Assembly (NCBI RefSeq): GCF_024699925.1
Contig: NZ_JAJOMX010000001.1
Location: forward strand, 1,054,001-1,118,000
DNA from: Mesorhizobium sp. J428
GTDB taxonomy: Bacteria > Pseudomonadota > Alphaproteobacteria > Rhizobiales > Rhizobiaceae
Direction of reading: 5' to 3'
DNA length: 64,000 nucleotides
Position numbers and translations under genes: made by a program. Positions 53,834 through 63,168 of the stretch are shown here, piece after piece; the first letter of the stretch is position 1, and each line of letters opens with the position of its first letter. The notes under the pieces are model-generated. The model did not search any database, was not told the origin of the DNA, and saw only the letters and a list, made by a program, of their open reading frames with translations.

Positions 53834-54780
53834 GTGTCGCGCGTCCCCATAAGGCCGCGAGGCCGGAAGATCAGGATCAGCACCAGAAGAAGATAGGGCA
53901 GGATCGGAGCGACCTGTGCGACCGTGACCCTCCAGATGTCGCTCAACCAGTCTGCGAAGATTGCCGCCGTGCCGGTCGTGCCGAACACGTCGGCAAAGGA
54001 GATGTTGAAGGCGACGGCGAATGTCTGGACGAGCCCGATCAGCAGCGAGGCCGCCAGCGCCCCGCCCAGCGAGCCGAGCCCGCCAACGACTACCACAACG
54101 AACAGGATGGGCCCGAGCAGCCCCGCCATGTTGGACTGGGTGACGAGGATCGGCCCGGCGATGACGCCAGCGACAGCGGCCAGCCCAACGCCAACTCCGA
54201 AGACGAGCATGAAGATGCGATCGACATTGTGCCCAAGCATGCCCACCATGCCGGGGTGGCTCAGCGCCGCCTGGACGATCAGACCGATGCGGGTGTAGCG
54301 CACCACCATCAGGAGGCAGAGGAAGATCGCCACCGAGATCAGCAGGCCGAACAGCTTGAATGCCGGATAGTTGCTGGCGAACAGCGTGAAGGCCGAGAAA
54401 TCGAGCGAGGGCGGCACCCGGTAGTCGGCCGGCAGCTTGCCCCAGATCATCTCGACCACTTCCTTGATGACGAAGGTCAGCCCGAACGTGAACAGAAGCT
54501 CGGCAACGTGGCCGTGCCGGTGGACGCGCCGCAGCCCGTAGCGTTCGACGGCCATGCCGATGACGCCGACGATCACCGGCGCCACGACGAGGGCCGGCCA
54601 GAAGCCGAGCCTGCGGCTGATCTCGAAGCCGAAGAACGCACCGAGCATGTAGAAGCTGGCATGGGCGAGGTTGAGCACGCCCATCATCGAGAAGATGACG
54701 GTGAGGCCGCTTGCCATCAAGAACAGCAGCATACCGTAGAGGACGCCGTTGAGCGCCGAGATGAGAATGATTTCGACCAC
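53830..54780 (-). CDS. Liv-type ABC transporter permease (LivH)
   Basis: A 316-residue permease with about eight hydrophobic segments, the motif ASGLTVIFSMMGVLNLAHAS at the start and RYTRIGLIVQAALSHPGMVG as cytoplasmic loop. The stop overlaps the livM start. It is 96 bp downstream of the binding protein gene; that gap contains no gene, only GC-rich sequence including GAGGCGGCGCC. Confidence 0.9.
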   Translation of the reverse strand: MVEIILISALNGVLYGMLLFLMASGLTVIFSMMGVLNLAHASFYMLGAFFGFEISRRLGFWPALVVAPVIVGVIGMAVERYGLRRVHRHGHVAELLFTFGLTFVIKEVVEMIWGKLPADYRVPPSLDFSAFTLFASNYPAFKLFGLLISVAIFLCLLMVVRYTRIGLIVQAALSHPGMVGMLGHNVDRIFMLVFGVGVGLAAVAGVIAGPILVTQSNMAGLLGPILFVVVVVGGLGSLGGALAASLLIGLVQTFAVAFNISFADVFGTTGTAAIFADWLSDIWRVTVAQVAPILPYLLLVLILIFRPRGLMGTRDT

Positions 54781-54876
54781 GAGCGACCGTCCGCTGGCTT
54801 GCCGGCGCGAGACGAACGCCTCGCGCGTGAAAGAGAGGCGGCGCCGGTGAACCCCGCGCCGCCAGGGCGGTCAAAC

Positions 54877-56124
54877 CTACGGACGCTTCATCTCGCAGGT
54901 CGTGGGAAGCAGCGTGGATTCGGTCGGAACCTCTGCCGCCATCTTCCAGCCCCAGCCGGTATGCTCCTCGTCGAACTTCTGCCCGGCATCGAGCGGTCCG
55001 AGCGTGGAAATGTAGAGCGGCTGGAAGAACTGATGGTCGTCCGCGCGAAGGAAACCCTCGGCACCAGCCGCGAAGCTATTGTGCTTCATGCCCTCGAGTT
55101 TCGGCACGAAATCGCCCGGATCCTCGGACTTCGCCTCTGTCATTGCCTGGAAGACCATGTCCATCATGTTGAACATGCGCGGATAATACACCGGAGCGTT
55201 GGCAAAGCGCTTCATCAGCGCGCCGGCTCGTTCCTCGGCCGGACCATAGCCCTGGTTGTTGATGCCTTCGTTGATCTGGAAGACGCGGTTCTCAAGATTG
55301 GCCTGCTTGATCGCCGTCGGACCGCCGGCGCCACCGGCATAGAAGGTGTACCAATTGACGTCGAGCCCCGCCTGGCCGGCAGCCTTGATCAGCAGCGCGA
55401 GATCCTGGCCCCAGTTGCCGGTGATGACCGTGTCGGCGCCGGACGCCTTGATCTTCGCGACATAGGGGGCGAAGTCGGTGATCTTGACTAGCGGATGGAA
55501 CTCGTCGCCGACGATCTGCACATCGGGACGCTTCTGCGTGAGCATGCTCTTTGCAGCACCCGCGACGGCGTGTCCAAACGAGTAGTCCTGCGAAATCAGA
55601 TAAACCTTCTTGACGTCCTGCTTGTCCTTGATGAAGTTCGTCAGTGCTTCCATCTTGATGGCCGCGCTCGCATCCCAGGTGAAGTGCCAGTAGCTGCACT
55701 TCTCGTTGGTGAGCACGGGGTCGATCGCCGCATAGTTCAGGTGAACGATGTTCGCACCCGGATTGCGGTCGTTGTATTTGGTGATGAAGTCCGACACGGC
55801 GACTGCCACCGAAGAGCCGTTGCCCTGGACGATGACCTTGATCCCTTCGTCGATCGCCTTTTGAACCTGCACCAGGCTGATCTGCGGATTGGTCTGGTTG
55901 TCGTAGCCGACGATCTCGACCTTCTTTCCGTTGACGCCGCCCTTGGCGTTTATTTCATCGGCGATGAAGTTGAGCTGGTTCATGCCGATCTGGCCTATGC
56001 TCGCGCCGCCGCCCGACAGCGGATCGACATAGCCGATCTTGAGCGTGTCCTGTGCCAGCGCCGACATCGCCGTAGCGCCGAGCAACGACAGCGCGAGCAC
56101 TGTCGATCCGATCAGTCTTTTCAT
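54877..56124 (-). CDS. Liv-type ABC transporter substrate-binding protein
   Basis: A 415-residue periplasmic binding protein of fold type I: signal peptide MKRLIGSTVLALSLLGATA cleaved after SALA, then LKIGYVDPLSGGGASIGQIG, KKVEIVGYDNQTNPQISLVQVQ and GNGSSVAVAVSDFI. Such proteins bind amino acids, amides, aromatic acids or similar small molecules. First gene of a complete Liv operon (binding protein, two permeases, two ATPases). The TetR gene 490 bp upstream in the same direction may regulate it. Confidence 0.9.
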   Translation of the reverse strand: MKRLIGSTVLALSLLGATAMSALAQDTLKIGYVDPLSGGGASIGQIGMNQLNFIADEINAKGGVNGKKVEIVGYDNQTNPQISLVQVQKAIDEGIKVIVQGNGSSVAVAVSDFITKYNDRNPGANIVHLNYAAIDPVLTNEKCSYWHFTWDASAAIKMEALTNFIKDKQDVKKVYLISQDYSFGHAVAGAAKSMLTQKRPDVQIVGDEFHPLVKITDFAPYVAKIKASGADTVITGNWGQDLALLIKAAGQAGLDVNWYTFYAGGAGGPTAIKQANLENRVFQINEGINNQGYGPAEERAGALMKRFANAPVYYPRMFNMMDMVFQAMTEAKSEDPGDFVPKLEGMKHNSFAAGAEGFLRADDHQFFQPLYISTLGPLDAGQKFDEEHTGWGWKMAAEVPTESTLLPTTCEMKRP

Positions 56125-56614
56125 GGTCTTTCCTCCCTTGGAATATGCCGGCCAATCCGGCCTGCCCGTCTAGCCGGATCCCTATGCGGGACGGCGTCTC
56201 CTCCTCGATCCCTGCGGATTTTCCCGTCAGCCGGCCTCCTCGCCAACCAATTCGAAGACCGCCGGACCACCCTGCCCTCCTGGTCTGGGTGTCCTCGCCT
56301 CCTTGCGACGTGCGGTGGAACCGTCTGGAGCCTCTACTCCTGAAGGCTGCGCCCCGACCTCGCTGCGTCCATTTTCCTCCATTCACTCACTAGATAATTA
56401 ATTTTTTGGAAGCAAGTAGTTCTTCGCTTTCAGGCTTCCTTTGATTGTCGATAAGCGGCTTCACCGCTACCGAATTGACAGGGCGGCTATTCCGCTTTGC
56501 CGGGCCGGCATCAGCGCATGCGACCTGCGCAGTCGCCAACCGCTCCAGTCACGATTGCGACGCGTCCGTCCAGGTCAGACGCGACTTCCCACGAAGCGGG
56601 GCCGACGCCGCCGA
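56125..56614. other. Long leader/promoter region upstream of the Liv operon
   Basis: 490 bases between the end of the TetR gene and the start of the Liv binding protein. Near 56388-56415 the sequence turns AT-rich (ACTCACTAGATAATTAATTTTTT), the likely promoter area for the minus-strand operon. The motif ACTCACTA recurs at 59183-59190 upstream of the esterase gene. A 12-codon frame with a strong ribosome binding site lies at 56334-56372 (-). Between it and the Liv start I see no gene. Confidence 0.4.
56334..56372 (-). CDS. 12-codon leader ORF upstream of the Liv operon
   Basis: ATG at 56372 is preceded by GGAGGAAA at close spacing and opens MDAARSGRSLQE followed by TAG. It lies within the probable 5' leader of the Liv operon, ~210 bases before the binding protein gene. 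The peptide has no amino acid bias pointing to attenuation. Whether it is translated is unknown. Confidence 0.25.
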   Translation of the reverse strand: MDAARSGRSLQE

Positions 56615-57295
56615 TCAGGCCGGCGAAGCCTTCCGGCAGATCGCCAGAAAGCCAGCGGCCATGAAGGTCGACATGCGCTGCTTCACGGCCGCGAAATCCT
56701 CCGATCGGCAGAGGCCGCCGGAGAGCTTGTCGATGCGACCCGTACGCGCCAGGGTCAGCATCAGGGCGCCCGTCACGAAGTGGTAGCCCCAGAAGATGTC
56801 CTCATCCGCGCAACCGGGCAGCGCCCGCTTCAGGATGCCGATGAGGCGAAGCACGACCGGGTCGAAATGCTCATCCATCATCGCGGCGCCCCACTGGGGT
56901 GTGTTGGCGACCTGGGAGGCAAGCGCGGCGTAGTTCTTCCAGCCTTCGCCGCCCTCGATGTAGAGATCGAGATCCGTATCGAGGAAGGCACGTAGCGCGC
57001 CCTCCACCGTCGGATTGTCGCCCGCCGTCCTTTCATACTCCTCCAGCATGCCCATCCGCCGCTCGCTGGTGACGACGGCGCGACGCGCAAACACCCGGTC
57101 GAACAGAGCTTTCTTGTCGTCGAAGTAGTAGTTAATGAGAGTGTGATGGACGCCGATAAGCTTCGCGACGTCCTTCAGCGTAACGCCGTAAAGACCATGC
57201 TGGGAGAACAGGAGTTCTGCCGCGTCGAGGATCTGTTCGATCATCTCCGCGCGTTGTTCGGCCTTGGTGGAGGCCTTGCGGCGAACCGGTCTCAT
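56615..57295 (-). CDS. TetR family transcriptional regulator
   Basis: A 226-residue TetR protein. The N-terminal helix-turn-helix is clear (ILDAAELLFSQHGLYGVTLKDVAKLIGVHHTLINYYFDDKKALFD), and the C-terminal part has WGAAMMDEHFDPVVLRLIGILKRALPG and a GYHFVTGALMLTLARTGRID helix as in TetR_C domains of acyl-CoA/aromatic regulators. The ATG at 57295 is chosen because upstream residues are Arg-rich and unlike the family. It stands between the Liv operon downstream and a carboxylesterase gene upstream, all on the minus strand. Confidence 0.88.
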   Translation of the reverse strand: MRPVRRKASTKAEQRAEMIEQILDAAELLFSQHGLYGVTLKDVAKLIGVHHTLINYYFDDKKALFDRVFARRAVVTSERRMGMLEEYERTAGDNPTVEGALRAFLDTDLDLYIEGGEGWKNYAALASQVANTPQWGAAMMDEHFDPVVLRLIGILKRALPGCADEDIFWGYHFVTGALMLTLARTGRIDKLSGGLCRSEDFAAVKQRMSTFMAAGFLAICRKASPA

Positions 57296-57375
57296 GTCAC
57301 TCAAGCGGATACCCTCTTCATCGCGACGACGCGACCGACGTCGGACTCTCGATCGCCCGGACCGCATGCACGCAC

Positions 57376-57478
57376 TCAGCCCCGTCCGTATTGCGAGCGA
57401 AGATGCAATTTGTCCACCTTGCCCGTGGCGGTGGTAGGCATCTTCGACAAGCGCATGGCCTCATCGGGTATCCGCATC
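57376..57478 (-). pseudogene. 3' relic of an acyl-CoA ligase gene
   Basis: A 34-codon frame ending in TGA reads RIPDEAMRLSKMPTTATGK followed by VDKLHLRSQYGRG. P-T-T-A-T-G-K-V-x-K is the C-terminal adenylation-Lys motif of AMP-forming acyl-CoA synthetases. Its 5' end runs out of frame into the last codons of the esterase gene, so the rest of the ligase gene has been lost at that junction. It marks a rearrangement between the TetR and esterase genes. Confidence 0.6.
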
Positions 57479-59083
57479 CGTAAGCGGCGCCGCCACGCCG
57501 ACATTCCAGTTCCATGGTACGTCGCCCGCATTGCGCCGCTGGCGCACGACTTCGTCGGCCAGCGCGAACATGCCGGGCATGAGGTCGGCTTCGACTAGCG
57601 GCGCATCGGCGAAATACATATGCCGACCGGTGATGGTGTGATCCGGCCAGGTCGGCCAGTCTTCCGATATCGGCGCGGCCGCGTTGGCAAAGGAAATCCA
57701 GTAATCACCCATAGCGCGCGAGAGCGCGGCTTCGGCCTTCGTCGCGGGTACGGCTGGCCAGAGCGGTGGCGTGTGGTCTGCAGTGCCGAAGAGATAGGGC
57801 AGTTCGCACCCGTGAAAGGCATCAAGCCCCGCTTCGCTCGCTGCCGGATAGGTGTGGTCGAACAGATAGACGAAAGCCGGAGCGCCTATACCCTTCTGCG
57901 CTTCGGCGAGCTTTAACGCGGTCCATCCGTAGAGAGCGTCGCGAATGCTCGCGAGGGCGCTCTCCCGAACATTTCCAGGGCCGTAGAGTGCAAGGAAGCG
58001 CTCCGCGAGACTGCCATATCGCCGACGGATCTCGTCCTCATGCTCCTTTCCCGTCTGTGGCAGCGTCGGGATGAGAAACGGCAACGAGCGTATTTCGCCG
58101 CCGTTGAAACCTGCGATCAGCGGTACCTTGGCCTGGTGTCCGCGCTCGAAGACGTCGACCAATTGGGCCGGCAGGAGCTGTCCGTCTATCGTGCCAAGCG
58201 GCGTGAAGCCCGCACGCAGCGCAGCGTCGGCGAGATCCCCCGCATCTATCGCCCGTAAGGCGCTGACATTCCGCGCTCCAAGAATTTCGCCGAGGCGTTC
58301 GCCCGTCACTTCGGCCGGTTCATGGCCGTCGCGACGTTCGCGGAGCGCGGGCATGGAAATCATGTAGGCGCTTTGCGCGATTGCTTTGGCGAACAGGCCG
58401 CGTGCGGCGGGAGATGCCAGCAGGTAAAGCACGCTCAGAGCTCCGGCGGATTCACCCGTCACCGTCACGTTGCCCGGATCGCCGCCCACAGCGGCGATGT
58501 TGTCCCTGACCCATGCCAGCGCCGCGATCTGGTCGAGCAGGCCGCAATTGCCGGAGACGCCGTCCGGGGATTCAGCGCTCAGGTCCGGATGCGCAAGGTA
58601 ACCGAAGACGCCCAGTCTGTAGTTGATCGAAACGACCACAGCGCCACGGCGCGCCAGGGCGGCGCCGTCGTGCAGCGGATCGCTCCCGGCACCCCAGATG
58701 AAGGAGCCGCCGTGGATCCAGACCAGTACCGGCAGGTCTCGCGCTCCTTCCGGTGCCCAGATGTCGAGATACAGACAGTCCTCGCTGGTCGCGGCCAGCG
58801 GCCGATCGTAGATACTGCCGAAACGCCGGGACGGCTGGACACAGGCGGGACCGGAGTCGATCGCATCGCGAACGCCGTGCCAGGGCACAACAGGTTCAGG
58901 GCGCCGCCAGCGTCGCTGGCCGACAGGGGGCAAGGCATATGGAATGCCCTTGAAGACGCGCACTCCGTCAGCGGTTACGCCCAGCGCATCGCCACATGGA
59001 AAATGCGAGATCGGGCCGCGCATCGCGGCGTCGACTGCCTCTGGTATCGAGTGCCCTGTCAGAGTCTTCCTCCCTCCGAACAT
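57461..59083 (-). CDS. Type B carboxylesterase
   Basis: A 540-residue esterase of the cholinesterase/para-nitrobenzyl esterase type: GVRVFKGIPYALPPVG, SEDCLYLDIWAPEG, WIHGGSFIWGAG as oxyanion hole, VTGESAGALS with the nucleophile Ser, and DAFHGCELPYLFG with the catalytic His. No signal peptide is seen, so it is probably cytoplasmic. The last 18 bases overlap a ligase relic, so the natural C-terminus may have been altered. Upstream are hydrolase, semialdehyde dehydrogenase and alcohol dehydrogenase genes on the same strand; they may treat the acid and alcohol parts of an ester. Confidence 0.88.
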   Translation of the reverse strand: MFGGRKTLTGHSIPEAVDAAMRGPISHFPCGDALGVTADGVRVFKGIPYALPPVGQRRWRRPEPVVPWHGVRDAIDSGPACVQPSRRFGSIYDRPLAATSEDCLYLDIWAPEGARDLPVLVWIHGGSFIWGAGSDPLHDGAALARRGAVVVSINYRLGVFGYLAHPDLSAESPDGVSGNCGLLDQIAALAWVRDNIAAVGGDPGNVTVTGESAGALSVLYLLASPAARGLFAKAIAQSAYMISMPALRERRDGHEPAEVTGERLGEILGARNVSALRAIDAGDLADAALRAGFTPLGTIDGQLLPAQLVDVFERGHQAKVPLIAGFNGGEIRSLPFLIPTLPQTGKEHEDEIRRRYGSLAERFLALYGPGNVRESALASIRDALYGWTALKLAEAQKGIGAPAFVYLFDHTYPAASEAGLDAFHGCELPYLFGTADHTPPLWPAVPATKAEAALSRAMGDYWISFANAAAPISEDWPTWPDHTITGRHMYFADAPLVEADLMPGMFALADEVVRQRRNAGDVPWNWNVGVAAPLTDADTR

Positions 59084-59421
59084 CTTGCGCCCTCACCGGC
59101 TTAAGCTTGGACGCTCTCCCTGGCAGCAACCCTCCCGACGACAGGGCAGCATCAATGGCCGCAGGACACGCACTAGTCAATACTCACTATCACGTGTGTT
59201 AATGATTTGATCTGAGTCAGTTGTGGTCAACTAATCGGCACGAGGGGACTTGGTCCGATAACGCCGTCACCCCTATGGTGCATACGAGCAGTCAATTCCC
59301 ATGCCGGGTATTGCGAGACAAGTGCACTAACTGCGGCCTCGTGCCTTCGGGAGCTTCGTGGTGCCTGTAAACGCGACCACCTGGCCGCCGCCGCTTTCTT
59401 TGTCGCAGCTTTGTTCAAAGG
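59084..59421. other. Promoter region of the carboxylesterase gene
   Basis: 338 bases between the second formamidase-like gene's 3' end and the esterase start. The stretch 59175-59235 is less GC-rich and holds CACGTG, ACTCACTA (59183-59190, also found upstream of the Liv operon) and the inverted repeat AGTTG-TGGT-CAACT (59219-59232). These are candidate regulatory sites for the esterase promoter on the minus strand. No gene seen. Confidence 0.4.
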
Positions 59422-60262
59422 TCAGCTCGAAGCAACCATATCCGAAAGGCGTTTGCCAAGGCAGCCGCGCGGGTCTCCAAGGTCCAGGACAACGCTCATA
59501 TGATTCAGACCGGGGTACTGGCAGCAGTTCGGCGGCGCCTGCAGCGCCTGCGATCATGTCGTGGAGCGCGCGGGCCTGGTCCTTGAAGGGCGCGGTCTCG
59601 TCTCCCCCGAAGGCAATAAAACGTTGCGGCCCACCATCATGAACGGAGGCGAGCGGCGACCAAGCCGCCGCTTCCGAATGTGTCATCTGGGCTTCGTTGC
59701 GTAGAAAGCTGTCGGGAATATCCGATAGATCGTAGATGCCGCTGAGCAGCAGCATGCTTCTTATCGCCGGCACGGCCGACGGCGCATGCTCCTGCGGCCC
59801 TGTGGCCGCAAGAAAGGAGGATAGGTGAGCACCAGCTGAATGGCCGCTGACTGTCATGCGGAATGGATCCGCGCCGAACTGTCTCGCGCGCTGCTGAAGC
59901 CAAAGAACCGCTCGGCGCACCTGATCGACAAGAACGGGAAGTCGCTGGCCAGGCATAAGATCGTATTCCACGAGCGCTGCGATGCCACCCGCTGCAAGCA
60001 CGGGTTCGGCGACGAAGCGATAATCCGCCTTCTCGCCGGAGCGCCAATAACCGCCATGCACGAAGACATGCAGGGGCGCATCCGCCGTTGGGTTATCCGG
60101 AAAGATCAGATCAAGCGTTTCGCGCGGAGACGTCCCATAGGCGATGTCTGTGCGCATCCGCGCGCGGGCCGACAATACACGGCTGCGCGATGCGAACTCG
60201 GCGGCGATGGCGTCGAAATCGGCGGCGAAGTCGCGGATCTTGTAGAGGTCGGTTCCAGTCAC
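59422..60262 (-). pseudogene. Alpha/beta hydrolase (kynurenine-formamidase-like), frameshifted near the 3' end
   Basis: GTG at 60262 follows GGAGGAG. The chain has FVHGGYWRSGEK, SGHSAGAHLSSF with the nucleophile Ser, and GGDETAPF. In the CCCC run at 59512-59515 one C is extra. Read straight, the frame runs into a random tail to 59327 and loses the catalytic His; corrected, it gives VPGLNHMSVVLDLGDP and stops at 59422, ~279 residues as usual for the family. It is the second such hydrolase in the window (see 10616-11443). It overlaps or abuts the dehydrogenase gene upstream and shares its direction. Confidence 0.82.
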
Positions 60263-60278
60263 AGGCTCCTCCGAAATC

Positions 60279-61743
60279 CTAGAATTCGACGGCGTAGTAT
60301 TTCGCTTCCATGAATTCCAGTATCCCGGTCACGCCCCCCTTCCCGGCCGAGCCCGCTCTGCTTGACGCCTCCAAACGGAGCGGCGGGATCCGACATCAGG
60401 CCGCGATTGATTCCCAGCATGCCGGTTTCTATGCCCTTGCCGACCCGCATGGCCCGCTTCAGGTCGCGCGTATAGACGTAGGCGGCGAGACCGTATTCGG
60501 TCTTGTTGGCGAGGGTGATCGCCTCCTCCTCTGTCTCGAACCGGTAAACCGGCGCAACCGGCCCGAAAATCTCCTCACGCGCGATAGCCGCATCGATCGG
60601 CACGTTTTCGAGCACTGTTGGCGGATAGAAATAGCCGGTTCCTTCCAGCGGTGCGCCGCCGGTCACGATCCGGGCGCCGAGGTCGATCGCGTTCGAGACG
60701 AGATAATCGATCTTCTGCACCGCCTTGCCGGTGATCATCGGACCGCATTGGGTCAGTGGATCGTAACCCGCCCCGATCTTCAGCATCGCCATACGTTCGG
60801 CCAGTCCCTTCACGAACGCGTCGTGAATGCCCGCCTGGACGTAGAAGCGGTTGGCCGCCGTGCAGGCTTCACCCGCATTTCGCATCTTCGCAACCATGGC
60901 GCCATCGAGCGCCGCGGCGAGGTCGGCATCATCGAAGACGACGAACGGCGCATTCCCTCCCAATTCCATCGAGCAGTTCACCACGGTCTTTGCAGCCTCG
61001 GCCAACAACGTCCGGCCGACTCCGGTCGAGCCGGTGAAGGACAGCTTGCGCACGCGCGGATCCCCGAGCATGGCATTGGTGATGGCGGCGGGGTTGGTCG
61101 TCGTCAGCACATTGATGACGCCAGCGGGAACGCCGGCCTCCGCGCCGAGACGCGCCATCGCATAGGCGGTGAGAGGCGTCTCGGATGCCGGCTTGAGGAT
61201 GACCGTGCAACCCGCAGCCAGTGCCGGGCCGATCTTGCGAGTCGCCATCGCGGCGGGAAAATTCCAGGGGGTGATCAGCACCGATATGCCGATCGGTTCG
61301 TGGTCGACGAGAATGTTGTGGGAACCGGAAGGCGTGTGCCGATACTCCCCGGGAATGCGCGTCGCCTCCTCGGCATACCAGCGGAAGAACTCCGCCGCAT
61401 ACGCAACCTCGCCGCGCGCGTCGGGTAGAGCCTTTCCGTTTTCGAGCGAGATCAGGACCGCCAGCTCCTCGGCCCGCTCGCTCATCAGATGAAACCAGCG
61501 CCGCAGGATCTCGGAACGTTGGCGCGGTGGCGTTTGCCGCCAGCCGGAAGAAGCAGCCTCCGCGGCGTCCACCGCTCGCATCGCATCTTCTACCGACGCG
61601 TTGGGGACATGCGCCAGAACACCTCCGGTCGATGGATCGTGGACCGCGATGCCGCTTCCCGGACACCATTTGCCACCGATGAACAGACCCTGTGAATGAA
61701 GGGCGGGATCAGAATAGCCGGAAATCTGTGCGTGGAACGTCAT
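60279..61743 (-). CDS. NAD(P)-dependent aldehyde dehydrogenase (succinate-semialdehyde dehydrogenase type), 3'-end frameshift
   Basis: ATG at 61743 (the frame is open to 61869 but the extra residues are Arg-rich and unlike the family). Motifs: ITPWNFPAAMATRKIGPALA, SMELGGNAPFVVFDDADL, RNAGEACTAANRFYV with the nucleophile Cys, FGGVKQSGLGREGG. A run of six C (plus strand 60334-60339) appears one too long: corrected, the protein ends VTGILEFMEAKYYAVEF at 60279, the usual GabD-type end, and is ~487 residues. Uncorrected it runs to 60259 with a wrong tail of ~22 residues. It probably oxidises a semialdehyde together with the neighbouring alcohol dehydrogenase. Confidence 0.88.
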
Positions 61744-61760
61744 GACAGGGTCCTTTGAGA

Positions 61761-62960
61761 TCAGTTCAGCGCGGTGCTGTCGCCGGAGTAGGCTGCGGCC
61801 ACGAGGGTGCGCATTTCGGGAAGGGTCAGCGGTCGTGGATTGTTCTGGACCAGCCGGGCGATGCCGCAACTCTGTTCCGCCACCCAGTCGATCCGCTCCT
61901 CGGCAAGGCCGAGTTCGCGCAATGTCGGGGGAATTCCGATCCGCTCGAAAAGCGCGGTCAAGGCCGGGATGACATCGTCGGCGCAGGCCACACCGATCGC
62001 CAGAGCGATCTGCGCAAGTTCGGGGCCGATCTCCCGGGCATTCCAGCGCATCACATAGGGCATGAGGCAGGCGACGCCTGCTCCGTGAGCGGTGTGCGTC
62101 AGGGCTCCGACGGGATACTGGATCGCATGCGCTGCTGCGGTTCCGGCTACACCGAACGCCAAGCCGGCCAGCGTTGCGCCCATCATCACCCTTTCCCGTG
62201 CCACCCTGTTGGAACCGTCATTGCAGGCAGTCTCAAGGCCCTGCCAAAGCAGTCCGATCGCGCGCAGCGCGAAATGATCGGAAAACTCGTTCTTGCCGAC
62301 GAAGACGCGCTCCTGCGCGATACCGGGCTCCGGGGCGCGGCGGATCGCGGTGAAGGCTTCTATCGCATGAGTAAGCGCATCCGCGCCCGCGACCGCCGTC
62401 AGGCCGCGCGGACACGTCAGGGTAAGATCCGGATCGCAGATCGATGCCGTCGGTACGATGTACGGACTGGATATCCCGACCTTGAGGCTGCGCTCAGCGT
62501 CGGACAGGACCGCGACAGGCGTGACTTCCGATCCGGTGCCCGCCGTGGTCGGGATGGCGATGACCGGCATCACCCGGCCCGGCACGTTGTGTTCGCCGTA
62601 ATAGTCCTGCGGGCGGCCGCCATGGGTCAGCAGTGCGGCGACGCATTTGGCCATGTCGAGACAGGAGCCACCGCCGACGCCGACAACCAGATCTGGCGCA
62701 AAGCCCCGTGCGGCTTCGGCGCTCCGGACAGCAGACTCGATCGGGACGTCCGGCAAGGTCGAACCGTCGATGCGTATGGAGAGGCCAGCTTCCTCCATCT
62801 GCTCTGTCATTTCGAGAAAATCAGCATCGGCCGCCATTCGCGAATCCGTCACGACCAGCGCCCGCCGCCCTAGTTTGCCTGCGATGCGGCTCAAGGAGTG
62901 CCGCTGGCCTGAGCCGAAGACCAGTTCCCGCGGCGCCCTGATCGTGCCGAACAGTTTCAT
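61761..62960 (-). CDS. Iron-containing alcohol dehydrogenase
   Basis: A 399-residue group III dehydrogenase: GVGGGSCLDMAKC and IAIPTTAGTGSEVTPVAVL for the nucleotide, DALTHAIEAF and a later HTAHGAGVACLMPYVM for the metal His/Asp set. The ATG at 62960 follows GGAGGAACATCAC; the longer frame to 63068 lacks such a site. It oxidises a primary alcohol or hydroxy acid, perhaps 4-hydroxybutyrate-like since the next gene resembles succinate-semialdehyde dehydrogenase. It is divergent from a GntR gene, which is the probable regulator. Confidence 0.9.
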   Translation of the reverse strand: MKLFGTIRAPRELVFGSGQRHSLSRIAGKLGRRALVVTDSRMAADADFLEMTEQMEEAGLSIRIDGSTLPDVPIESAVRSAEAARGFAPDLVVGVGGGSCLDMAKCVAALLTHGGRPQDYYGEHNVPGRVMPVIAIPTTAGTGSEVTPVAVLSDAERSLKVGISSPYIVPTASICDPDLTLTCPRGLTAVAGADALTHAIEAFTAIRRAPEPGIAQERVFVGKNEFSDHFALRAIGLLWQGLETACNDGSNRVARERVMMGATLAGLAFGVAGTAAAHAIQYPVGALTHTAHGAGVACLMPYVMRWNAREIGPELAQIALAIGVACADDVIPALTALFERIGIPPTLRELGLAEERIDWVAEQSCGIARLVQNNPRPLTLPEMRTLVAAAYSGDSTALN

Positions 62961-63073
62961 GTGATGTTCCTCCACAAGAGTTTCAGGCGCCAGCAAGGGC
63001 CGAGAGAGCATCGGAAAGGGTAACGAGCCGATCGAGTCCGGCCGACTTAACACAGTTTCCATCCCCAAATCCT

Positions 63074-63094
63074 ATATCAGATCGTATATGATAT
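63074..63094. promoter_or_regulatory. Putative GntR operator
   Basis: ATATCA (63074-63079) and TGATAT (63089-63094) form an inverted repeat around GATCGTATA; a smaller near-palindrome ATCGTATATGAT lies inside (63081-63092). It is in the AT-rich gap between the divergent alcohol dehydrogenase and GntR genes. Control of both is inferred. Confidence 0.5.
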
Positions 63095-63168
63095 TCTATT
63101 TGACATCGGATACCCTATCTGCAACACATCGCGCCGTGTCAACAAGGACGTCGTCGGGAGGGGGTGAC

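Noticed and set aside
54877..54900. livM-livH as one 777-codon protein from a single long frame
   Set aside because: The long frame crosses livH in the wrong frame; livM has its own ATG at 53833 overlapping the livH stop.
63100..63120. TTGACA at 63100-63105 as -35 of the GntR gene
   Set aside because: No -10 at usual distance; the next AT-rich hexamer (TATCTG) is only ten bases away.
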